Part shown: positions 59,125 through 64,000 of the stretch, piece by piece
How the letters are laid out: each line of letters starts with the position of its first letter
Position numbering within the stretch: the stretch's first letter is position 1
DNA from: Candidatus Cloacimonadota bacterium
GTDB lineage: Bacteria; Cloacimonadota; Cloacimonadia; Cloacimonadales; JAJBBL01
Direction of reading: 5' to 3'
Length of the DNA stretch: 64,000 bases
NCBI GenBank assembly: GCA_019429305.1
Contig: JAHYIR010000001.1
Location: forward strand, 186,001 to 250,000
Translations under genes and position numbers: made by a program
Notes under the pieces: generated by a model
Database searches by the model: none
What the model saw: only the letters and a program-made list of their open reading frames with translations
What the model was told of the DNA's origin: nothing

Positions 59125-60612
59125 TTACCTCTCTTTATTCTCTAATATTCCGATGATTCTATTCTCAGGAACGAAAGTCTCATTCATAACTCTTTTAATA
59201 TCTTCCCTGGTTATTTGCTCAATCTTCTCCAAATCACGAAATAGTTCATTATAATCACCATATAGCGACTCGTTCATAGCAAGTTGAATAGATAATCCTA
59301 AACCCGATCTCAATCTATCGATAGAGCGTTTTAGAGTCCTTCTTTTTACACCAGCTAATTCATCAGCGGTAACTAAATCATTTTTCATAAGTTCGATTTG
59401 CAAATCTATTTCAAGTAAACAATTTTCGGTGTCTATACCTTGCAGAGGAAGAGCTGCTATAATAAAAAGATTGTCATAAATCCTGCCGGGAGCTCCTGCA
59501 TAACTGTAGGAATAAGCAGCTAAGTTATTGTCTTCTACTAATGCTCTGTGTAGTCTTGATGTGCGTCCTTGTCCAAGAATATCAGCAATGACATTAAAAA
59601 CAGGAAAATCGGGATGTGCTGCATGTGGGATATGATATCCTATCATAATGAACGGTTGACCTATGTCTTCATGAATATAAAGTCTTTCTGCTGTCTGGTC
59701 TGGTTCATTAAAAACGACCGGTTCATTCTTTGTTCCTTCAGGTATTGTGACCAGATAATCATTAGCCAAAGATAAGGCGACATCGGGGTCTACATCTCCT
59801 ACAACAGTAAAGACAAGATTTTGGGCTCCGTAATATCTGTTAAAATAATCCCTTAATTTCTTTTCTGTTAGATTTCTGATATCTTCTTCAGTGCCAATTA
59901 AAACATTGCGGTAAGGGTTGGCAACAAAGGCATTTTGCATGAACTCTCTGGAGAACCTACCAATTGGAGTGCTTTCTCCCATTCTCTTCTCTTCCAGAAT
60001 AACATCACGTTCCTGATAAAATTGACGAAAAACGGGATTAGTAAAACGATCTGCTTCCATTAACATCCAAAGTTCAAGTTTATTAGATGGCAAACTAACT
60101 GTATACATTGTCAGATCATAAGATGTACCGGCATTGAGATAATTACTACCATTAAGATCCATTATGCGACTGAATTCATTGTCAATAACGTATTCATTGG
60201 CAACATCAATAGCTTTGGCTAACTCTGCTTCTAATGATGATAATCTTTCGGGATCAGCTGCTGATCCTTTAGCTCTTTCTGCTAAGATCTCATCAAAAAT
60301 GCGGTGACATTCTTTCAATGCTAATTTCTCAGCTTCGAAGTCATTAGTTCCAATAGTCTCTGTACCTTTAAATGCCATGTGCTCAAGATAATGAGAGATG
60401 CCCGTAATACCGGGCACTTCTCTAACAGCACCGACATCAACCAGAGTAACACAGTGAATGATTGGTGAAGTTGTACGAGGTAAAACAAGAAGTGTTGCTC
60501 CATTACTTAAGGTGAATTTTTGCACATCTTGCTGAATAGTGCTAAAACTCTGACTAAACAGCAGAAACACAATAGTTGTTAATACAATTGTTAAGAAAGT
60601 TCTTTTGAACAT
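59125..60612 (-). CDS. Catalytic M16-family zinc peptidase
   Basis: A 495-residue M16 peptidase. Signal anchor (1-21) and catalytic GISHYLEHMAFKG (His74, Glu77, His78), with the third ligand Glu farther downstream as expected (region LWMLMEADRFTNPVF). The second half has the typical FNRYYGAQNLVFTVVGDVD and GRTSRLHRALVEDNNL. It would act in the periplasm on peptides. It is 2 bp upstream of the non-catalytic partner, so the operon is M16 catalytic, M16 non-catalytic, M28. Confidence 0.9.
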   Translation of the reverse strand: MFKRTFLTIVLTTIVFLLFSQSFSTIQQDVQKFTLSNGATLLVLPRTTSPIIHCVTLVDVGAVREVPGITGISHYLEHMAFKGTETIGTNDFEAEKLALKECHRIFDEILAERAKGSAADPERLSSLEAELAKAIDVANEYVIDNEFSRIMDLNGSNYLNAGTSYDLTMYTVSLPSNKLELWMLMEADRFTNPVFRQFYQERDVILEEKRMGESTPIGRFSREFMQNAFVANPYRNVLIGTEEDIRNLTEKKLRDYFNRYYGAQNLVFTVVGDVDPDVALSLANDYLVTIPEGTKNEPVVFNEPDQTAERLYIHEDIGQPFIMIGYHIPHAAHPDFPVFNVIADILGQGRTSRLHRALVEDNNLAAYSYSYAGAPGRIYDNLFIIAALPLQGIDTENCLLEIDLQIELMKNDLVTADELAGVKRRTLKRSIDRLRSGLGLSIQLAMNESLYGDYNELFRDLEKIEQITREDIKRVMNETFVPENRIIGILENKER

Positions 60613-60741
60613 CCTTTTACTCCTTTGATTTTCTATATTTTGATCTTATATTTTGCAATAGTAAAGCTCTGCTTTATTTATCTATGATTTAGCGAAGAAA
60701 CTTATTGTTCAGGATTTGAATATTGATCCTATGTAGTACTA

Positions 60742-62496
60742 TCATGAAGTCGTTTCGGTTCCTCTTTTTAGTATTCTTGACCAAGTATCCTTTAAAGATA
60801 CAATGCGGTTAAATACGGGATTACCCGGCTTGGAATCTTTGGGATCAACAAAGAAGTATCCCTGTCTTTCAAACTGATATCTGCTACCCGGTACTGCTTC
60901 TTTCAACATTGGTTCTAAACGACAGTCTTTAAGAATCTTTAATGAATCAGGATTGATCTGTTTTCTGAAATCTATGTTCTCATCCATGCCTGGATTGGGG
61001 ACTGTGAAGAGATGTTCGTAAAGCCGAACTGGAGCAGAAAAACTCTCTTTGGTAGATACCCAGTGCAAAGTTGCCTTGACTTTGCGATTATCAGGAGCAG
61101 AACCACCTCTTGTTGCCGGATCATAAGTACAGTGTAACTCCTTTATCTCACCGGTTTGCTCATCTTTAATAACTTCTTCACAACGAATAAAATAGGCATA
61201 TCGTAAACGAACCTCACTACCCGGAGATAAACGATAGAACTTCTTCGGTGGATTTTCCATAAAATCTTCTTGTTCGATATAGAGTTCTCTTGAGAATGGC
61301 ACTTGACGTGAACCGGCATTAGGGTTTTCGGGATTGTTTAGAGCTTCTAAATATTCTGTTTCATTCACCGGATAGTTTGTGACAACAACTTTCAAGGGAT
61401 TTAAGACAGCCATAGCTCTGGGGGCATTAGCGTTTAACTCTTCTCGCAGACAGTGCTCTAAGAGAGCTATATCCACGACGCTATCGCTTTTTGCTACCCC
61501 GACTTTCTCAGCAAATTGTCTGATAGAAGAAGGGGTATAACCACGGCGTCTAAAGCCAGCAATAGATGGCATTCTTGGATCATCCCATCCCTCTACATGT
61601 TTCTCTTCAACAAGTGTAAGGAGTTTTCTTTTGCTCATAACAGTATAATTGAGATTTAATCTGGCAAATTCTATCTGTTGTGGGTGATGTTTCACGGGAA
61701 GTTGATCTAGAAACCAGTCATAGAGTTCCCTGTTGTTATCAAATTCCAGTGTACAGAGTGAATGTGTTATCCCTTCAATTGAATCTGAAAGGCAATGAGC
61801 AAAGTCATACATCGGATAGATAGGCCATTTGTCTCCGGTCCTGTAATGATGTGCTTTTCTGATCCTATAAACCAAAGGATCACGCATTTTCATGTTAGGA
61901 GATGCCATATCGATCTTAGCTCGGAGAGTTAAACTACCATCGGGAAACTCGCCTGCTCGCATTCTGCGGAAGAGATCCAGACTCTCTTCCATTGGTCGGT
62001 TTCTATAAGGGCTCTCCTTTCCCGGCTCCTTGACAGTTCCTCTATATTTTCTTATCTCATCTTCATTCAGCTCACAAACGTAAGCTTTCCCTGTTTTGAT
62101 AAGATGTTCGGCGTATTCATAAAATTGCTCGAAGTAATCAGAAGCATAATAGAGACGATCTTCCCAATCGAAACCAAGCCAACGAATATCTTCCTGAATT
62201 GAATCAACATATTCAGGACTTTCTGTTTGAGGATTAGTATCATCAAAACGAAGATTACAGAGTCCATTGTATTCTTTAGCTACACCGAAGTTGAGACAGA
62301 TGGATTTGGCATGACCTATATGAAGATAGCCATTTGGTTCTGGCGGGAAACGAGTATGTACTCTGCCATCATTTTTGTTGTTTTTGAGATCCTCTTCAAT
62401 GATATTCTTGATAAAATTCGAGGTTTTTTTGTTGTCTTTTATTGATTCTCTCTTCTCTGACTCATCTTTGGGGTTTAGATCATAAATCTCACTCAT
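60742..62496 (-). CDS. glnS: Glutaminyl-tRNA synthetase
   Basis: A 584-residue class I synthetase that charges tRNA-Gln directly. The HIGH-like box is [14 protein letters not shown] (about residues 53-66). The KMSKS-like box is [17 protein letters not shown] and the C-terminal anticodon-binding barrels ([18 protein letters not shown]) are typical of GlnRS. An N-terminal 40-residue acidic/basic extension precedes the catalytic domain. ATG 62496 is preferred because AGGAGAAAG lies 5 bases before it; an in-frame ATG at 62511 is possible. It lies 46 bp after gltX on the same strand. Confidence 0.95.
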   Translation of the reverse strand: MSEIYDLNPKDESEKRESIKDNKKTSNFIKNIIEEDLKNNKNDGRVHTRFPPEPNGYLHIGHAKSICLNFGVAKEYNGLCNLRFDDTNPQTESPEYVDSIQEDIRWLGFDWEDRLYYASDYFEQFYEYAEHLIKTGKAYVCELNEDEIRKYRGTVKEPGKESPYRNRPMEESLDLFRRMRAGEFPDGSLTLRAKIDMASPNMKMRDPLVYRIRKAHHYRTGDKWPIYPMYDFAHCLSDSIEGITHSLCTLEFDNNRELYDWFLDQLPVKHHPQQIEFARLNLNYTVMSKRKLLTLVEEKHVEGWDDPRMPSIAGFRRRGYTPSSIRQFAEKVGVAKSDSVVDIALLEHCLREELNANAPRAMAVLNPLKVVVTNYPVNETEYLEALNNPENPNAGSRQVPFSRELYIEQEDFMENPPKKFYRLSPGSEVRLRYAYFIRCEEVIKDEQTGEIKELHCTYDPATRGGSAPDNRKVKATLHWVSTKESFSAPVRLYEHLFTVPNPGMDENIDFRKQINPDSLKILKDCRLEPMLKEAVPGSRYQFERQGYFFVDPKDSKPGNPVFNRIVSLKDTWSRILKRGTETTS

Positions 62497-62542
62497 TCTT
62501 TCTCCTGTCATTTTAAAACCTGATATTGTTTCTTATATTTCA

Positions 62543-63997
62543 TCAAAATCTTTTAGTATTGGAATTTATCAAAACTTTTTGGAATCTTGAGACGAAATCG
62601 TCTTTACCCAATAAACGATATAAAGTCGGTATGTTTGGTCCGTGAGCTTTTCCATAGAGTGCCAATCTCAACGGAAAATACAATTCCTTACCTTTTAAAT
62701 TAAGCTCATTACTAGATTTCTTCGTTATTTCTTCAATCGTTTCTTCTGTTATGTTATCAAGCTTCGATAATTCTATGAGCCAATAAGAATATAGTTTTTG
62801 AGCATTCTCACTATCTATGATCAAATGATCTTCGTCGGTAAAACTCAGATCTTCATAGAACATTCTGGTTTGCTCAATGATCTCCGGCAGCAGAGTAATT
62901 CTCTCTTTAGCGAAGTCTATTACATTCAGGTACTTATCTTGATCGCTTATGTCGATACTCTCTAATTTGAAGTAAGTTTTCAATCGCGTTGCGAGATCTT
63001 CTAATTTCATATTTCTTAAATAGAAACCATTCATCCACTGTAATTTCTCCAGATCGAAAACAGCACCTGATTTTGTTATCCGATCTATGCTAAAGGTCTC
63101 TTCTAATTCCATCAGTGAGAAAATTTCACGATCTGTTTCATTATGCCAACCCAATAGGGCAACAAAATTGATCAATGCTTCCGGTAGATAACCTTTAGCA
63201 AGAAAATCTTCTACTGCCACATCACCTTGTCTTTTACTAAGCTTGCTTTTATCAGGATTAAGTAACAAAGGTAGATGAGCAAATTTAGGTTTTTCCCAAC
63301 CGAAAGCATCATAAAGAAAAATATGTTTTGGAGTACTGCTTAACCATTCTTCACCTCTGATGACATGAGAGATCTTCATTAGATGATCATCGACTACATT
63401 GGCTAAATGATAGGTTGGATACCCGTCAGACTTAATCAAGACCTGATCATCTATCATATCCCAAGGAAATGTAACCTGTCCCCGAACCAAATCTTCAAAC
63501 TCTAATGATCCTGACTCAGGGATTTTTGCCCTGATGACATGACTCTCTTTAGCTGCTAACCTCTTTTCAACCTCTCGGTATTCTAATAAACGACATCTAC
63601 CATCGTAACGGATCATCTCCTTAGCTAATCTCTGTTTTTCTCGCATTTCAGCAAGAGTTTCAGGAGAGCAGAAACAATGATATGCTGCACCTTTGTCGAG
63701 TAGTTTTTTAACATGATCGAGATAGATATCAGTTCTCTGTGATTGATAATAGGGACCGAAACCACCATCTTTGTCGGGTCCTTCATCATAAGGGAGTCCG
63801 ATCATTTCCATGGTTTTAAGCAGATTCTCAACTGCTCCTTCTATATAACGGGTACGATCTGTATCTTCAATTCTTAAGATAAATGTGCCCTTATTCTTTC
63901 TGGCAAAGAGGTAATTGTAAAGGGCTGTTCTCAACCCCCCGACATGCAGATATCCAGTTGGACTTGGAGCAAACCTTACCCTAATTGAGTTATTCAT
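62543..63997 (-). CDS. gltX: Glutamyl-tRNA synthetase
   Basis: A 484-residue class I synthetase with the HIGH-like APSPTGYLHVGG box (residues about 10-21), RIEDTDRTRY and the KLSKRQG box near residue 250. It has a CFC...C zinc-type set (CFCSPETL then GRCRLL). The gene is complete with only 3 bases beyond it. Its ribosome site lies outside the window. gltX and glnS together indicate that Gln-tRNA is made directly rather than only through an amidotransferase. Confidence 0.95.
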   Translation of the reverse strand: MNNSIRVRFAPSPTGYLHVGGLRTALYNYLFARKNKGTFILRIEDTDRTRYIEGAVENLLKTMEMIGLPYDEGPDKDGGFGPYYQSQRTDIYLDHVKKLLDKGAAYHCFCSPETLAEMREKQRLAKEMIRYDGRCRLLEYREVEKRLAAKESHVIRAKIPESGSLEFEDLVRGQVTFPWDMIDDQVLIKSDGYPTYHLANVVDDHLMKISHVIRGEEWLSSTPKHIFLYDAFGWEKPKFAHLPLLLNPDKSKLSKRQGDVAVEDFLAKGYLPEALINFVALLGWHNETDREIFSLMELEETFSIDRITKSGAVFDLEKLQWMNGFYLRNMKLEDLATRLKTYFKLESIDISDQDKYLNVIDFAKERITLLPEIIEQTRMFYEDLSFTDEDHLIIDSENAQKLYSYWLIELSKLDNITEETIEEITKKSSNELNLKGKELYFPLRLALYGKAHGPNIPTLYRLLGKDDFVSRFQKVLINSNTKRF

Positions 63998-64000
63998 TGT

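Overview
The window looks like a chromosomal segment from a diderm, probably anaerobic bacterium of the Fibrobacteres-Chlorobi-Bacteroidetes (FCB) group, most plausibly Candidatus Cloacimonadota or a close relative. This is an inference. Five secreted proteins end in a YPNPFNP-type type IX secretion (T9SS) sorting domain. There is a WaaA Kdo transferase, so an LPS outer membrane. There are outer-membrane barrels of PorT-like and DUF6029-like type, paired GltX and GlnRS, a phosphotransbutyrylase, an HU gene beside a tiny bS22-like gene, and AT-rich DNA. No respiratory-oxygen genes were seen.

Layout. 1-2.3 kb: 3' part of an Fe-S nuclease-helicase. 3.6-6.4 kb: ptb, rpiB, glyA. 6.6-8.9 kb: a secreted protein and a flavin-binding protein. 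9-9.8 kb: stacked intergenic repeats. 9.83-13.80 kb: a tRNA-Thr gene and, 3.9 kb away, a 40-bp copy of its 3' end. The two bracket a four-gene cassette (DUF2141, NTF2-like, short-chain dehydrogenase, CrtI-like FAD enzyme) that resembles a tRNA-targeted island without its integrase. 14-18.75 kb: a tight operon of flavodoxin-fold reductase, multi-rhodanese protein, EgtD-like methyltransferase, SufS-like and SufE-like proteins. I read it as anaerobic ergothioneine synthesis (EanB/EanA) with its own cysteine-derived persulfide supply; this is the most interesting system in the window. 19-22.5 kb: small genes, two of them cut by single in-frame stop codons. 23.2-28.4 kb: a 1404-residue soluble-adenylyl-cyclase-like/ATPase/TPR protein and a GNAT protein. 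28.6-30.4 kb: OsmC and Kbl. 31-34 kb: a molybdopterin-fold protein, a lipoprotein, a PP-loop thiolase and a metallo-beta-lactamase-fold hydrolase.

34-43.4 kb (minus strand): a six-gene extracytoplasmic thiol-redox cluster of DsbD, a thioredoxin-fold lipoprotein, TlpA, an outer-membrane barrel and two T9SS-exported thioredoxin-fold proteins. It suggests electrons passed from the cytoplasm through the envelope to secreted CxxC proteins. 43.4-48.1 kb: a glycosyltransferase, an ABM-fold protein and an AmrS/NusG-II/DUF192 operon. 48.8-54.9 kb: two T9SS-exported proteins, WaaA and a PorT-like barrel, separated by repeat-rich gaps. 55.2-64 kb: HU, bS22-like protein, M28 peptidase, a catalytic/non-catalytic M16 pair, GlnRS and GltX.

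The gaps carry a rich set of dispersed repeats: terminal-inverted-repeat elements beginning GTCATCCTGAGT, hairpin cassettes, GA-rich tracts, and a 43-44 bp module found in five places, always beside AACC/GGTT and once splitting a hairpin repeat. All calls rest on reading the sequence by eye; no database search or folding program was run.
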